Below, one piece after another: positions 1-11,224 of a stretch of 64,000 nt of DNA. Both the position numbers and the translations under genes were made by a program. The DNA lies in the NCBI GenBank assembly GCA_905198475.1, contig CAJKCQ010000002.1, positions 1-64,000 on the forward strand. Reading direction: 5' to 3'. The notes under the pieces were generated by a model. It was not told where the DNA came from, searched no databases, and saw only the letters and a program-made list of their open reading frames with translations. Each line of letters starts with the position of its first letter. The first letter of the stretch is position 1. The DNA is from an uncultured Sutterella sp. (lineage in GTDB: Bacteria; Pseudomonadota; Gammaproteobacteria; Burkholderiales; Burkholderiaceae_F).

Positions 1-58
1 TGCCGCATTCCTCCCCCACCTGAAGGAAGGGGACTCCTGCGGCAATCCTGTTGAATGA
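1..58 (+). other. possible 3' end of a coding region (mobile-element-like)
   Basis: An open frame enters from outside the window and stops at TGA 56-58, ending in residues CGNPVE. The stretch carries inverted arms TGCCGCA (1-7) and TGCGGCA (38-44), with TCCCC/GGGGA inside. A short hairpin overlapping the end of a frame resembles the right ends of IS200/IS605-type tnpB elements, but too little is visible to decide; this is a guess from pattern. Confidence 0.2.
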
Positions 59-131
59 GTTGGCGGCCGGGCACAAGCGTCCGGCGGGCGGGGAGGGGAG
101 CGCGAAGCGGCCGCTCACTTCTCTGATGAGC

Positions 132-158
132 GAGGCCTTTGGCCTCTGAGGCGCCTCA
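132..158. terminator. double hairpin at end of the first gene
   Basis: GAGGCC-TTT-GGCCTC (132-146) is directly followed by the 12-base palindrome TGAGGCGCCTCA (147-158), whose last bases contain the stop codon of the minus-strand gene. No clear T run follows, so termination may be Rho-assisted or the structure may only stabilise the 3' end. Confidence 0.4.
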
Positions 159-998
159 GTCGACGCCGACTGCGCGCGCTCCCCCGAGCGCCGGGCGGTC
201 CTTCCCCCACACCCAGGCCGCATGGCGGTCGAAGTGGGTGAGGGCCGGAGCCTCGTCGGCGAGGAGCCACCGGAAGACCTCGAGGCCGGCGGGCTCGCCC
301 GCCGTCATCTCGAGCCGCGGGTCGGGGGCTTCGTCACGAGTGAGCGCCCGCGTCGTGAGGGCGCAGAAGGCCCCCCGGGCGCGGCGGCGGCGCCACTCCG
401 CAGGGTCCGTCGTCTCCTCCTCGCGCCCGAGGAGCAGCCCCCAGGCGTGCGTGACGCCCGGAGCGTCAAAGGCGAGCGGGGGCTTCGCCTCGGCGACGGT
501 GAGGATCACGTGCTCGTGCTCGGTGAGCAGCCCCACGGCGGACGTGAACGCCGCTTCGGCCGAGAAGGGGCCGCCCGCGAGCGCGGTGAGGTTCCCGCGG
601 TGGCCGAGCGCGATCGAGAGGAGCGAAGCGGGCCCGTTGTGCACGCTCACGGCGAACTTCGCGGGCGAGAGGGGCTCGGACTCCGCCGTCGCCTCGAGGA
701 GCTCGACGGCGAGCCCGGCATCGCCCCAGCGCGAGGCGTAGACCCAGGGGGCGTCGGGCGCGGCGGCGGCGAGCGGTGCGAGCACTTCGGCGAGCGCCCG
801 CCCCAAGGGCGGGAGCCTGCGGCGCAGCATCGGGGGAACGAGGGCCGCGGGGGCCTTGGGCTCGAGGGCGTCCGGAGCCGCGAAGCCGCTCCCGGAGAGT
901 CCGAAGCCCGGGAGTCGGGCGGCGGCGCTCCAGGCGTCCGGACCTTCAAGGCCCGGCGCCCAGGCGCTCAAGCGGAGGATCTGCGCGCAGTTCTGCAT
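156..998 (-). CDS. beta-ketoacyl synthase-like chain length factor
   Basis: A 280-residue protein resembling the N-terminal ketoacyl-synthase-like proteins (Pfam Ketoacyl-synt_2 type) found in aryl polyene and related type II fatty acid/PKS clusters. The SVHNGPASLLSIALG stretch (about residues 137-151) matches the family's SVHN block. No Cys-His-His ketosynthase triad is present, as expected for a chain-length partner rather than a condensing enzyme. It follows the dipeptide permease genes on the same strand after a 111-base gap, but no biosynthetic gene adjoins it; a partial aryl-polyene-type cluster lies 42 kb away at 42.6-48.5 kb. The partner ketosynthase may be there or upstream of the window. 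ATG at 996-998 lacks a strong ribosome binding site. Confidence 0.7.
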   Translation of the reverse strand: MQNCAQILRLSAWAPGLEGPDAWSAAARLPGFGLSGSGFAAPDALEPKAPAALVPPMLRRRLPPLGRALAEVLAPLAAAAPDAPWVYASRWGDAGLAVELLEATAESEPLSPAKFAVSVHNGPASLLSIALGHRGNLTALAGGPFSAEAAFTSAVGLLTEHEHVILTVAEAKPPLAFDAPGVTHAWGLLLGREEETTDPAEWRRRRARGAFCALTTRALTRDEAPDPRLEMTAGEPAGLEVFRWLLADEAPALTHFDRHAAWVWGKDRPALGGARAVGVD

Positions 999-1109
999 GA
1001 GGTGCTTCTCGGTGGGGAGGAGTGGAGTCCGCCGATTTTAATGGAGCCGCCCGCGGGGAGGCCGCGGCGCAGCGGTGGATCTGGAGTGAGGCGGGGAGAA
1101 GCGGGCGCG

Positions 1110-1973
1110 TCAGCGCATCTGCGGGTCGAGCTTCTGCTGCACCCAGTCGCCCAGGAGCGACATCGAGAGCGTGGAGATCACGATCACGACGCCCGGAATC
1201 ACGGCGATCCACCAGGCGGTGGTGAGGTAGTCGCGGCCGAACCCGAGCATGGTGCCCAACGAGCTCATCGGGGGCTGGACGCCCACGCCGAGGAAGCTCA
1301 GCGCGGTCTCGAGCAGAATCATCCCGGGGAAGTTGAGCGTCATGTTCACCACGAGCGCGCTCGCGATGTTGGGGAGGATGTGCCGCCAGAGGATGCGCCG
1401 CGTCGGGATGCCGAGGCCTTCCAGAGCGGCGGCGTAGCCCTCCGTGTAGGCCGAGCGCGCGAGGTTGCGCGTGAGGCGCGCGTAGCGGTTCCAGCCGTAG
1501 ACCGCCATGATCACGATGATCACCGTCACGTCCGTGCCGAGGAAGGCGAGGATCATGAGGGCGAGGACGATGAAGGGGAGCGCGGCGGTGAAGTCGATCG
1601 CGACGTTCACGACGTCGTCGACGAAGCCGCCGAAGCGCGCCGCGAGGAACCCGAGGAGCGTCCCGATCACGGCGCCCAGCGCCGTGCCCGTGACGGCGAG
1701 CACGAACGAGAGCCGCAGCGAATAGAGAAGCCTCGAGAAGACGTCGCGCCCGAGCTCGTCGGTGCCGAGCGGGTGCGCGAGGGACGTGAGCGGCGGCACG
1801 AGCCGCGAGAGAAGGTCCATGTCTTCGAGCCCGTACGGCGCGATCCACGGAGCGAGGAGCCCCGAGACGAAGAAGACGATGAGGATGACGGCGCAGAGGC
1901 CCGGGAGCCCCCGGGGGAATCCGGCGGCGAAGCGCGCGGGGAGTCCGGGGCGGGCGGCGGTGTTTGCGGACAT
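1110..1973 (-). CDS. peptide ABC transporter permease, DppC type
   Basis: A 287-residue inner-membrane permease of the DppC/OppC family: a short N-terminal tail, a first membrane segment, a conserved HPLGTDELGRDVFSRLLY block, then five further hydrophobic segments. The EAA loop that docks on the ATPase is visible around ALEGLGIPTRRILWRHILPN. It is the last gene of the operon SBP, fused ATPase, DppB, DppC, with a 16-base gap after the DppB gene. Role: one half of the transmembrane path for di/oligopeptides or a related ligand such as nickel-chelates; the family does not fix the substrate. Confidence 0.9.
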   Translation of the reverse strand: MSANTAARPGLPARFAAGFPRGLPGLCAVILIVFFVSGLLAPWIAPYGLEDMDLLSRLVPPLTSLAHPLGTDELGRDVFSRLLYSLRLSFVLAVTGTALGAVIGTLLGFLAARFGGFVDDVVNVAIDFTAALPFIVLALMILAFLGTDVTVIIVIMAVYGWNRYARLTRNLARSAYTEGYAAALEGLGIPTRRILWRHILPNIASALVVNMTLNFPGMILLETALSFLGVGVQPPMSSLGTMLGFGRDYLTTAWWIAVIPGVVIVISTLSMSLLGDWVQQKLDPQMR

Positions 1974-1989
1974 TTTTCTCAGAGCCTCC

Positions 1990-2910
1990 TCAGGATTCCT
2001 TGCGCAGGCGCGGGTTGACGACGAGCGCGAGCACGTCCATCAGGAGGTTGGCGATGATGAGGGAGAACCCCGTCGCGAGGACGATCATCTGCACGACCGG
2101 AATGTCGCGCAGCGCCACGGACTGCACGAGGAGCTTGCCGACGCCCGGCCACGAGAAGACGTTCTCGGTGATCACGGCGCCCGCAACGAGGGTGCCGAGG
2201 AAGAAGCCGAGGATCGTGAGGATGGAGAGCATAGCGTTCGGAAGGGCGTGGAGCCAGATCACGCGGCGCTCCGGGAGCCCGCGCATGCGCGCGGCGCGCA
2301 CGCACGGCAGCCGCATCGCCTCGAGCATGGCGCTGCGCGCGTAGCGCGAGAAGATCGCCGCCTCCGAGGTCGCCATCGTGATCACCGGCATGATGTAGTG
2401 CCAGAGGGTGGCGTCGCCGTAGGAGGGCAGCCACCCGAGCCAGATCGAGAAGACGAGGAGCAGCAGGATGCCCATGAAGAAGTTCGGCACCGCGTAGCAG
2501 ACGACCGACGCGACCATCATGCCGCGGTCGAGCGCGCTGTTGCGGTGCAGCGCCGCCACGACGCCCGTCGGAATGCCGATCAGGAGCGTCACGACCGCGG
2601 TGGGGAGCATGAGCTTCAGGGTCGGCACCAGGGCCGTCATGAAGACCTCGCGCACCGGGAGGTTCGTCGAGTAGCTCACGCCCATGTCGAGCATCACGGC
2701 CTTCTTGAGGTAGACCACGAACTGCTCCCAGAGCGGACGGTTGAGGCCCCACTGTTCGCGGAAGACTTCAAGCGCGCTCTGATCGGCGTCGCTGCCGAGC
2801 ATCAGGCGCGCGGGGTCGCCCGTGAGGTGGAGGCAGAAGAAGACGCACGCCGTGAGCAGAAGAAGCGTGAGGAGCGCGCGGGCGACGATGCGGGAGATGA
2901 GGGCGAACAT
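1990..2910 (-). CDS. peptide ABC transporter permease, DppB type
   Basis: A 306-residue permease of the DppB/OppB family. It starts with the typical N-terminal membrane segment, followed by LTGDPARLMLGSDAD. A large extracytoplasmic loop precedes the five-segment core, and the EAA-type loop MRGLPERRVIWLHALPNA is present. Only 4 bases separate it from the upstream ATPase gene, so translation is probably coupled. It pairs with the DppC-type protein to form the membrane channel of the importer. Confidence 0.9.
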   Translation of the reverse strand: MFALISRIVARALLTLLLLTACVFFCLHLTGDPARLMLGSDADQSALEVFREQWGLNRPLWEQFVVYLKKAVMLDMGVSYSTNLPVREVFMTALVPTLKLMLPTAVVTLLIGIPTGVVAALHRNSALDRGMMVASVVCYAVPNFFMGILLLLVFSIWLGWLPSYGDATLWHYIMPVITMATSEAAIFSRYARSAMLEAMRLPCVRAARMRGLPERRVIWLHALPNAMLSILTILGFFLGTLVAGAVITENVFSWPGVGKLLVQSVALRDIPVVQMIVLATGFSLIIANLLMDVLALVVNPRLRKES

Positions 2911-2914
2911 GCTT

Positions 2915-5065
<2,151 letters not shown>

Positions 5066-5131
5066 GGAGCTTCTTTCTGGAGGGAGTTCGGGGCGGCGGG
5101 CGCTCTTTTCTTTCCGGGAGCGTCCCGCTCA

Positions 5132-5165
5132 CGCGGGCCGCGGAAGACTTCCTCCGCGGCCCGCG
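5132..5165 (-). terminator. strong intergenic hairpin between SBP and ATPase genes
   Basis: Perfect 13-base arms CGCGGGCCGCGGA (5132-5144) and TCCGCGGCCCGCG (5153-5165) with an 8-base loop. It lies between the binding-protein gene and the rest of its operon. There is no T run, so it more likely attenuates or protects the SBP mRNA end, giving excess binding protein over the membrane parts, than fully terminates. Confidence 0.55.
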
Positions 5166-5181
5166 CGTTCAGGGTGCAAGA

Positions 5182-6741
5182 CTACTTGAACTTCAGGTTG
5201 CGCGCCGAAAGGTCAAGCGAACCCTGGGTGCCCGGCTCCCAGATCACGTTCTTCTGCTTGCCGTAGATCATCGGCAGCGAATAGATCGGGCAGGCGAGCG
5301 GGTTCTGCGCGAACACCTCGAGCATGCCCTTCCAGGCGGCCTTGCGCTCGACGGGGTCGGTGGACGACTCGAGCACCTTGCCCAATTCACCGAACTTCAC
5401 GTACTCGGGCGTGTGCTCGAAGTAGCCCTTCGTATCCCAGAAGGCGCCCGGCTTCATGCGGCGCCAGAGCTGCGAGGCCGGGTCGGGGAAGTAGGCCGAG
5501 AGTGAGGCGTTGTTGATTTCGCGCGTGGGGCCGTCGGCCTCGACCTGCGTCCAGTTCTCCTTCACTTCGATCTTGACGTTGATGCCGACGGCCTTCAACA
5601 TCGCGGCGAGCGCCTGCGAGACGGTGAGCTCCTGGGTGTAGTAGCCCGCCTGGATGCGCCAGACGATCTCCTCGCCCTTGTAGCCGGACTTCTTCACGAG
5701 CTCGCGGGCGAGCTTCGGGTCGTAGAGCTTCTTGTCGAGTTCGGGGATGTAGAGCTCGCCGAAGGTCTTGCTCTGGAAGCTGTTGGCGGCCGTCGTCGTG
5801 CCGCCGAAGAGCGCGTTCGCGAGGAGGTCGCGGTCGATCGCGTGCAGGAACGCCTGACGCAGGAGCGGGCTCTCCATCACCTTGTTCGACTTGTTGTCGA
5901 AGACGAGCGAGTAGATGTTGTCGATCGGGCCGCCCACGACGTCGATCCTGCCGTCCTTCGAGAGGGGCTTCACCTGATCGGGCGGAACCTCGGTGATGAG
6001 GTCGAACTCACCCGAGCGCAGACCCGCGACGCGCGAGGAGAGTTCGGGGACTTCGACGAAGGAGAGCTTCGCCGCCGGAGCCTTCTCGCCCCAGTAGCCG
6101 TCGAAGCGCTCGAGGTCGAGGCGGTTGCCGAGCTTGAAGTTGACGATCTTGTAGGGACCCGTGCCGATCGGCTTCTTGATCCAGTTCTCCCACGAGCCCG
6201 CCTTCTTGAAGCCGTCCTCGGAGATGATCTCGGACATGCGGGCGGCGAAGCGGCGCTCGATGAGCGGGTCGGAGGTCTTCATCGTGACGCGCACGGTGTA
6301 GTCGTCGACCTTTTCGACGGACTTCAGGCCGCCGAGGAACTCCTGCGCGGCCGGACGCCCCGGGGCTTTCTCGCCCATGAAGCGCTCCTCGCCGAAGGAG
6401 AAGACGACGTCGTCGGCCGTGAGGTCGGTGCCGTCCTGGAACTTCACGCCGCGGCGGAGCTTGAACTCGACCGTTTCGGGCGAGATGCGCTTCCAGGACT
6501 CGGCGAGCCCCGGCGAGAGCTCGCCCGTCTTCTGGTCGGCGTGGATGAGCGTCTCGAAGATCGAGAAGGACACGCGCTCGAGGGCGTTGTTGTTCTTGCC
6601 CTGGGGCTCGATGATCTGCGGGATCTGCGGCATCGCCACGACCATGTGTTCGGCGCTCGCCCAGGCCTGGCCCGCGAAGGCGCAGGCGGCGAGAACGGCG
6701 CAGGCAAGCGCCTGGCGGCGCGCGGAAATGAGGTTCTTCAT
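5182..6741 (-). CDS. family 5 extracellular solute-binding protein of peptide ABC transporter
   Basis: A 519-residue periplasmic binding protein (DppA/OppA family). I chose the ATG at 6739-6741 because it gives a clean Sec signal peptide, MKNLISARRQALACAVLAAC to about AGQAWA-SAEH, whereas the frame open further upstream does not look coding. The mature part has typical family 5 features (LETLIHADQKTGELSPGLAESWK, VKFQDGTDLTADDVVFSF). It is the first gene of the importer operon. Likely ligands are peptides, in line with the peptidase genes just downstream, but the binding site cannot be read from sequence. Confidence 0.92.
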   Translation of the reverse strand: MKNLISARRQALACAVLAACAFAGQAWASAEHMVVAMPQIPQIIEPQGKNNNALERVSFSIFETLIHADQKTGELSPGLAESWKRISPETVEFKLRRGVKFQDGTDLTADDVVFSFGEERFMGEKAPGRPAAQEFLGGLKSVEKVDDYTVRVTMKTSDPLIERRFAARMSEIISEDGFKKAGSWENWIKKPIGTGPYKIVNFKLGNRLDLERFDGYWGEKAPAAKLSFVEVPELSSRVAGLRSGEFDLITEVPPDQVKPLSKDGRIDVVGGPIDNIYSLVFDNKSNKVMESPLLRQAFLHAIDRDLLANALFGGTTTAANSFQSKTFGELYIPELDKKLYDPKLARELVKKSGYKGEEIVWRIQAGYYTQELTVSQALAAMLKAVGINVKIEVKENWTQVEADGPTREINNASLSAYFPDPASQLWRRMKPGAFWDTKGYFEHTPEYVKFGELGKVLESSTDPVERKAAWKGMLEVFAQNPLACPIYSLPMIYGKQKNVIWEPGTQGSLDLSARNLKFK

Positions 6742-7044
6742 AGTTTGATCTTCTCTATGCTGTGGATGTGGAGACGCTCTGTGAGTGGTCATGGGCGGTG
6801 CGCCCCGCGAAGCGCGTGAGGAGCGCCGAGCGGGGGGCGGCCCGGCGAACGACGCCGGAGTCATTCTTGGCGTCCTGCATGAACATTCCATCACGATTGT
6901 GTTGCAGATCCGTGACGCAGGCATCGCCCAAAAAGCGTAAAGGGGCGGCGGCGCGCATGAGGAGGAACCCCGATGCGCGCGCGGCGATGCCGGTATGATC
7001 GGCATCATCGCAACAAAGTCTGAAGGACGCGGAAGGGAAAAACA
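6742..7044. promoter_or_regulatory. divergent promoter region between SBP operon and tcdA
   Basis: A 303-base divergent spacer with no convincing gene. Near tcdA there is a perfect inverted repeat GATGCCG-N7-CGGCATC (6987-7007) whose spacer contains TATGAT (6995-7000), a good -10 match. An operator overlapping the -10 is possible. The tcdA ribosome site GGAAGGG lies just before ATG 7045. Confidence 0.4.
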
Positions 7045-7872
7045 ATGCCTGATATTACTCAGGGCGGACACGTGATCGATTATGAGCGGCGCTTCGGCGG
7101 CGTCGCGCGCCTCTACGGCCGCGAAGGGGCGGCCGCCGTCGCCCGGACGCGCTTCTGCGTCGTGGGGGTTGGGGGCGTGGGCTCCTGGGCGGTCGAGGCG
7201 CTCGCGCGCACCGGCGTGGAGTCGCTCACGCTGATCGACCTCGACAACGTCGCCGAGAGCAACACCAACCGGCAGATCCAGGCTCTGGGCGACGCCTACG
7301 GGCTCGCGAAAATTGAGGCTCTGCGCCGCCGCATCGCCCTCATCAATCCGAGGGCGCAGGTGGAGCTGATCGAGGAGTTCGTCGACGAGGAGAACGCCGG
7401 GGACCTCATCCCCGCCGACGCGGTCGTGCTCGACTGCATCGACCAGGTGCGCGCCAAGGCGGCGATGATCGCTGCGGTGCGCCGCCGCGGGCAGTTCATC
7501 GTGACCTCCGGCGCCGCGGGCGGCCGCACGGATCCGCTGCGGATTGAATCGGGCGACCTCGGGCGCATCTCGGGCGACCCGCTCCTCGCGTCCGTTCGCT
7601 ACAGGCTCAGAAAGGAATACGGCTTCCCCAAGGCCGCGCCCGACGCGGGCCGGCCGGGCAGGCCCCTCGCGCCCGCCTTCCGCGTGCCCTGCGTCTTTTC
7701 AGCCGAACCCGTGAAGAAGCCTCTCGGCGACGAGGCCTGCACGATCGGCGCCGGCGGCGGCGCCGCGCTCGCCTGCGCGGGGTACGGCTCCGGCGTCGTT
7801 GTCACCGCTCCGATGGGGATGGCCGTCGCGGCGATCGCGCTCAACGAGGCCGTGCGGCGCGCGCAGAGCTAG
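7045..7872 (+). CDS. tcdA: tRNA threonylcarbamoyladenosine dehydratase (TcdA/CsdL)
   Basis: A 275-residue ThiF/MoeB-fold E1-like protein. It ATP-dependently cyclises t6A at position 37 of ANN-decoding tRNAs to ct6A. The nucleotide-binding GVGGVGSWAVEALARTG, the LIDLDNVAESNTNRQ motif with its Asp and Arg, and the C-terminal ACTIGAGGG are all present. The zinc Cys pairs of MoeB/ThiF are absent, as normal for TcdA. Length matches the E. coli protein. A GGAAGGGAAAAACA leader precedes ATG. It stands alone between divergent and convergent neighbours. Confidence 0.93.
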   Translation: MPDITQGGHVIDYERRFGGVARLYGREGAAAVARTRFCVVGVGGVGSWAVEALARTGVESLTLIDLDNVAESNTNRQIQALGDAYGLAKIEALRRRIALINPRAQVELIEEFVDEENAGDLIPADAVVLDCIDQVRAKAAMIAAVRRRGQFIVTSGAAGGRTDPLRIESGDLGRISGDPLLASVRYRLRKEYGFPKAAPDAGRPGRPLAPAFRVPCVFSAEPVKKPLGDEACTIGAGGGAALACAGYGSGVVVTAPMGMAVAAIALNEAVRRAQS

Positions 7873-7893
7873 TGGCTCGGCTCAAAGAGACGC

Positions 7894-7934
7894 AAAGGGT
7901 GGCGCTCTCTCGGAGAGGGAGGCGCCGCCCTTTT
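7894..7934. terminator. intrinsic terminator between tcdA and the convergent amidohydrolase
   Basis: AAAGGG (7894-7899) pairs with CCCTTT (7928-7933), GGCGC pairs with GCGCC further in, and an inner CTCT/AGAG closes the stem. The arm ends in TTTT on the plus strand and reads AAAG-flanked on the other, so it can serve both convergent genes. Confidence 0.75.
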
Positions 7935-7970
7935 AGTTCGGAGCGCCGCGGCGCTCCGGCGTCGTTTGCC

Positions 7971-9158
7971 TCAAGCCCGGAGCGGGAGGCGCGCCGCGAC
8001 GATCGCGGCGAAGGCCTCGACGGCGTAGCCGAGCGCGAGGTCGTTGAAGTCGAACCCCGGGTTGTGCAGGGACGCCGTGTGGGCTTCGTCCCGGAGGCCG
8101 AGGCGCATGTAGACGCCAGGGACCTTCTCGGACATGAAGGCGAAGTCTTCGCCGCCCATCATCGCGAGCTGTTTGGTCTTCACGTTCTCTTCGCCGAAGA
8201 CGGGCGTGAGGGCCGCGACCGCAGCCTCGGTGAGCGCGGGGTCGTTCATCTGCGGCGGATAGCGGCGCTGGTAGTCGAGCTTCACTTCGCCCCCGAAGGT
8301 CATGCCCACGCCCGCGCAGATCTCGTTGAAGCGCTTCTCAATGAGGTCGCGCACGGCCGGGTTGAGCGTGCGGATCGTCGCCGAGAGCGCGACGCGCTGC
8401 GGAATGACGGTGGGCGCGAGGGGGTCGCCCGCGTGGATGAAGCAGCACGAAACGACGGCCGACTCCGCCGAATTCACGTTTCTCGAGACGATCGTCTGCA
8501 ACGCGAGGATGAGCTCGGCGGCCGCGGGCATCGGGTCGATCGTTTCATGCGGACGCGCGCCGTGTCCGCCGCGGCCTTCGACGGTCATCTCGGCGATGTC
8601 GACCGAGGCGGTCATCGCCCCTTCGCGCAGCGCAATGGAGCCGAGCGGGTTCTGCGGGTCGCCGTGGATCGCGTAGACCTCCGAGCACGGGAACTTCTCG
8701 AAGAGCCCGTCCTTGATCATCAGGTCCGCGCCCGCCCAGCCTTCCTCGCCCGGTTGGAAGATCACCGCGACGGAGCCGGCGAACCCGCGGTGGCGCGAAA
8801 GGTAGGCGCAGGTCGCCATCGCACCGGCCGCATGGCCGTCGTGGCCGCAGAGGTGCGCGCGCTTCTCGACCGTGCTCTTCCAGGGCGTTGAGGTCTCGTC
8901 CTGAATCGGAAGCGCGTCGATGTCGCCGCGGATGCCGATCATGGGGCCGGGCGCCGCGCCCTTGATGAGCGCCACCACACCGTTCTTCTCGACGCGCTCG
9001 ACGCGGTCGACCGGGAGGGTCTTGAGGAACGCCTCGATCCGCTCGGCCGTGCGGGCGGTTTCCATGCCGATTTCGGGGTGCCGGTGCAGATCGCGGCGGA
9101 ATTCAACAATGCGCGCGGCCTCTTGCGGGCCGAGCAGTTCTTCAAGCGTACGGGCCAT
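7971..9158 (-). CDS. M20 family amidohydrolase (hippurate hydrolase/N-acyl amino acid amidohydrolase type)
   Basis: A 395-residue metallohydrolase that would cleave N-acyl amino acids or related amides in the cytosol. Metal ligands are visible in HLCGHDGHAAGAM, FQPGEEGWAGADLM and GGEDFAFMSEKVPG. The dimerisation-domain motif GGHGARPHETIDPM is also present. Length is typical of HipO/AmhX-type proteins. ATG at 9156-9158 begins MARTLEELLGPQEAARIVEF, the usual start for the family. It lies between tcdA and the C69 dipeptidase, close to the peptide importer, so it may take part in peptide and acyl-amino-acid use. The exact substrate is not readable. Confidence 0.88.
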   Translation of the reverse strand: MARTLEELLGPQEAARIVEFRRDLHRHPEIGMETARTAERIEAFLKTLPVDRVERVEKNGVVALIKGAAPGPMIGIRGDIDALPIQDETSTPWKSTVEKRAHLCGHDGHAAGAMATCAYLSRHRGFAGSVAVIFQPGEEGWAGADLMIKDGLFEKFPCSEVYAIHGDPQNPLGSIALREGAMTASVDIAEMTVEGRGGHGARPHETIDPMPAAAELILALQTIVSRNVNSAESAVVSCCFIHAGDPLAPTVIPQRVALSATIRTLNPAVRDLIEKRFNEICAGVGMTFGGEVKLDYQRRYPPQMNDPALTEAAVAALTPVFGEENVKTKQLAMMGGEDFAFMSEKVPGVYMRLGLRDEAHTASLHNPGFDFNDLALGYAVEAFAAIVAARLPLRA

Positions 9159-9352
9159 CTTCTTCTGCAGTCCTCTTCATCCATGTGCGCGCCCCGTCGG
9201 GATGGGGCGCGCAGGGTCTTGTCATGCGCTCCATTATGGGCCCGCGGAGGGGAGTCGGCGCCCGGCCTCTCCCGGTACTTCGCCCGAGGCGCCTTGCCGC
9301 GGAGGGCGCTCATGAGAGCGCGCACGGGTCGAAAATGTGCTTAGACTCAAGC

Positions 9353-11161
9353 ATGGACGAATCCACTTCCCGGCAAAGGCCCCCCGTGACGAAGAAAGAC
9401 CAGACTGCAGCTCCCCGCCGCCCCCGCATTTTTGAGGGCGGCTGCTCGACCATCGTGGTGGGACGCGCCGCCTCCGCCACGGGCCGCATCCTGGTCGGGC
9501 ACAACGAGGACAACGACGGGCGGATCGTCACGAACCGCATCTGGGTGCCCGCGGCCGACCATGCCGCAGAGGAGCGCCTCGCGTTTGAGTCGGGCGCCGC
9601 GGTGCTCCCGCAGGCCCCGCACACGCTCGCGCACTGCTGGACGCAGACGCTCCACCCCCAGGGCGCGTCCTATTCGGACTCCTTCATCAACGAGGCGGGC
9701 GTCCTCGTCGTCTCCAACAACTGCAACCAGACCTGGGAACGCGACGAACCCGTCGTGGACGGGGGCGTGGGCTACGCCGTGCGGCGCCTCATCGCCGAGC
9801 GCGCCCGCACGGCCCGCGAAGGCGTGGAGATCGCGCTCGATCTGCAGACGCGATGGGGCTATCGGGGGGAGGGCCGCACCTACACCATCGCCGACCCGCA
9901 CGAAGCCTGGCAGGTGTTTCTGCTGCGCGGCCACCGCTGGGCGGCGCGCCGCATCCAGGACGACGAGGTGGTCTTCACGGCGAACGCCTTCGCGCTCGAC
10001 CGCATCGACGACGTGCCGCCCGAAGACGTGATGCTCTCGCCCGACCTCGTGGACTACGCCGTGCGCACCGGGCGCTATCTCCCCGAAAACGGCCTCGACC
10101 ACGCGGACTTCTCGTTCCGCCGCGCCTATCAGCCGCCCGAGCGCCGCTACGCGCTCTGGAACTTCGACCGCGCGCGCACGGCCTGGGAGTACCTCACGGG
10201 CCGGCGCTTCAACGATCCCGAGACCATTCCCTACGCCGTCCGGCCCGCGCTCAAGGTCGGGACGGCGGACGTGATGCACGTCCTCGCCTCACGGAGCGCC
10301 TACGAGGAGCGCCGCGGATTCGGCCCCGAACACCGCACGATGCGCGACGTCTCAAACGTCGGGACCTTCGACGCGGCGGTCTATGAACTTCACGAGGAAC
10401 CGCTCCTCACGACGGGGTGGCGCGCGTCGGGGCGCCCCTCGCAGCTTCCCTTCACGCCCTTCTTCCCGCTCGCGGGCCCGCCCGTCGCGGAGACGCTCCT
10501 CGACCTTGAATCCGCGCGCCGGGCGCACTTCTCGCCGCCCCGCGAAGTCTTCGACTGGCGCGCCGACCGCCCGCTCTGGCGGGGGCTCGCCGCCCAAACG
10601 CTCGCCGACTGGACGGACTTCGACCTCCCCGCTTGGTGGCGGCCCCTGATCGGCTCGCGGGTGCAGGAGGGCGCGAAGATCCGGCGCGCCGCCTCGGAGC
10701 TCGCGGCCGCGGCCGGCCTCGAGCGCGCCCGGGCGTTCCTTCACGACTGGAACGAACGCGTCTTCGCCGAGGCCGACGCCGTGGTCTTCGCGGCCTTCCC
10801 TGCGATGCGCCCCGTGCCTATCGAGGTGCTCGCCGCGGAACTTTCGCCCGGCATGGGCGAGGTGGAGGCGGCGCTTCATCCGGCCGCGGGCTTTGATCCG
10901 GCGAAGATCGACCCCGACACGGTCACCTTCGGTACGGCGACGCCGACGGAGGACGTCGAATGGAACGCGCGCCGTGGGCGGGTCTGCGGGATGACGGTCG
11001 AGGAGGACGGCTCCGTGCGGCTGCGCTTCCCCGCCGAAGACGTGCTGCGGCTTGCGCTCCCGGGCGTCCTCACCGACTTCTGGATCTTCGGGCTGGTCGA
11101 GGACCGACCCTTCGGCGGATTCGACGTGGTGCGGGTAGCGGGAGAAAAGCCGGACGAATGA
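9353..11161 (+). CDS. C69 family dipeptidase
   Basis: A 602-residue Ntn-hydrolase of the PepD-type C69 family. The catalytic Cys is expected at Cys31 in EGGCSTIVVGRAAS, exposed after removal of a roughly 30-residue N-terminal extension; GRILVGHNEDNDGR follows, as in other C69 enzymes. I start at ATG 9353 (MDESTS); ATG 9335 is an alternative. The protein is longer than the roughly 470-residue lactobacillal PepD, mainly at the C-terminus. No signal peptide is evident, so it probably digests imported dipeptides in the cytosol, consistent with the importer at 1-6.8 kb. Transcription converges with the rhodanese gene. Confidence 0.85.
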   Translation: MDESTSRQRPPVTKKDQTAAPRRPRIFEGGCSTIVVGRAASATGRILVGHNEDNDGRIVTNRIWVPAADHAAEERLAFESGAAVLPQAPHTLAHCWTQTLHPQGASYSDSFINEAGVLVVSNNCNQTWERDEPVVDGGVGYAVRRLIAERARTAREGVEIALDLQTRWGYRGEGRTYTIADPHEAWQVFLLRGHRWAARRIQDDEVVFTANAFALDRIDDVPPEDVMLSPDLVDYAVRTGRYLPENGLDHADFSFRRAYQPPERRYALWNFDRARTAWEYLTGRRFNDPETIPYAVRPALKVGTADVMHVLASRSAYEERRGFGPEHRTMRDVSNVGTFDAAVYELHEEPLLTTGWRASGRPSQLPFTPFFPLAGPPVAETLLDLESARRAHFSPPREVFDWRADRPLWRGLAAQTLADWTDFDLPAWWRPLIGSRVQEGAKIRRAASELAAAAGLERARAFLHDWNERVFAEADAVVFAAFPAMRPVPIEVLAAELSPGMGEVEAALHPAAGFDPAKIDPDTVTFGTATPTEDVEWNARRGRVCGMTVEEDGSVRLRFPAEDVLRLALPGVLTDFWIFGLVEDRPFGGFDVVRVAGEKPDE

Positions 11162-11179
11162 GCGCCGGACCGCTTTGAT

Positions 11180-11211
11180 GCGGCCGCCCGCGTCTCCCCG
11201 GGGGCGGCCGC
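11180..11211. terminator. GC-rich hairpin between convergent genes
   Basis: Ten-base arms GCGGCCGCCC (11180-11189) and GGGCGGCCGC (11202-11211) lie between the dipeptidase and rhodanese genes, placed to end both transcripts. No T run is present on either side. Confidence 0.5.
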
Positions 11212-11224
11212 CCGCTCGGGCGCT

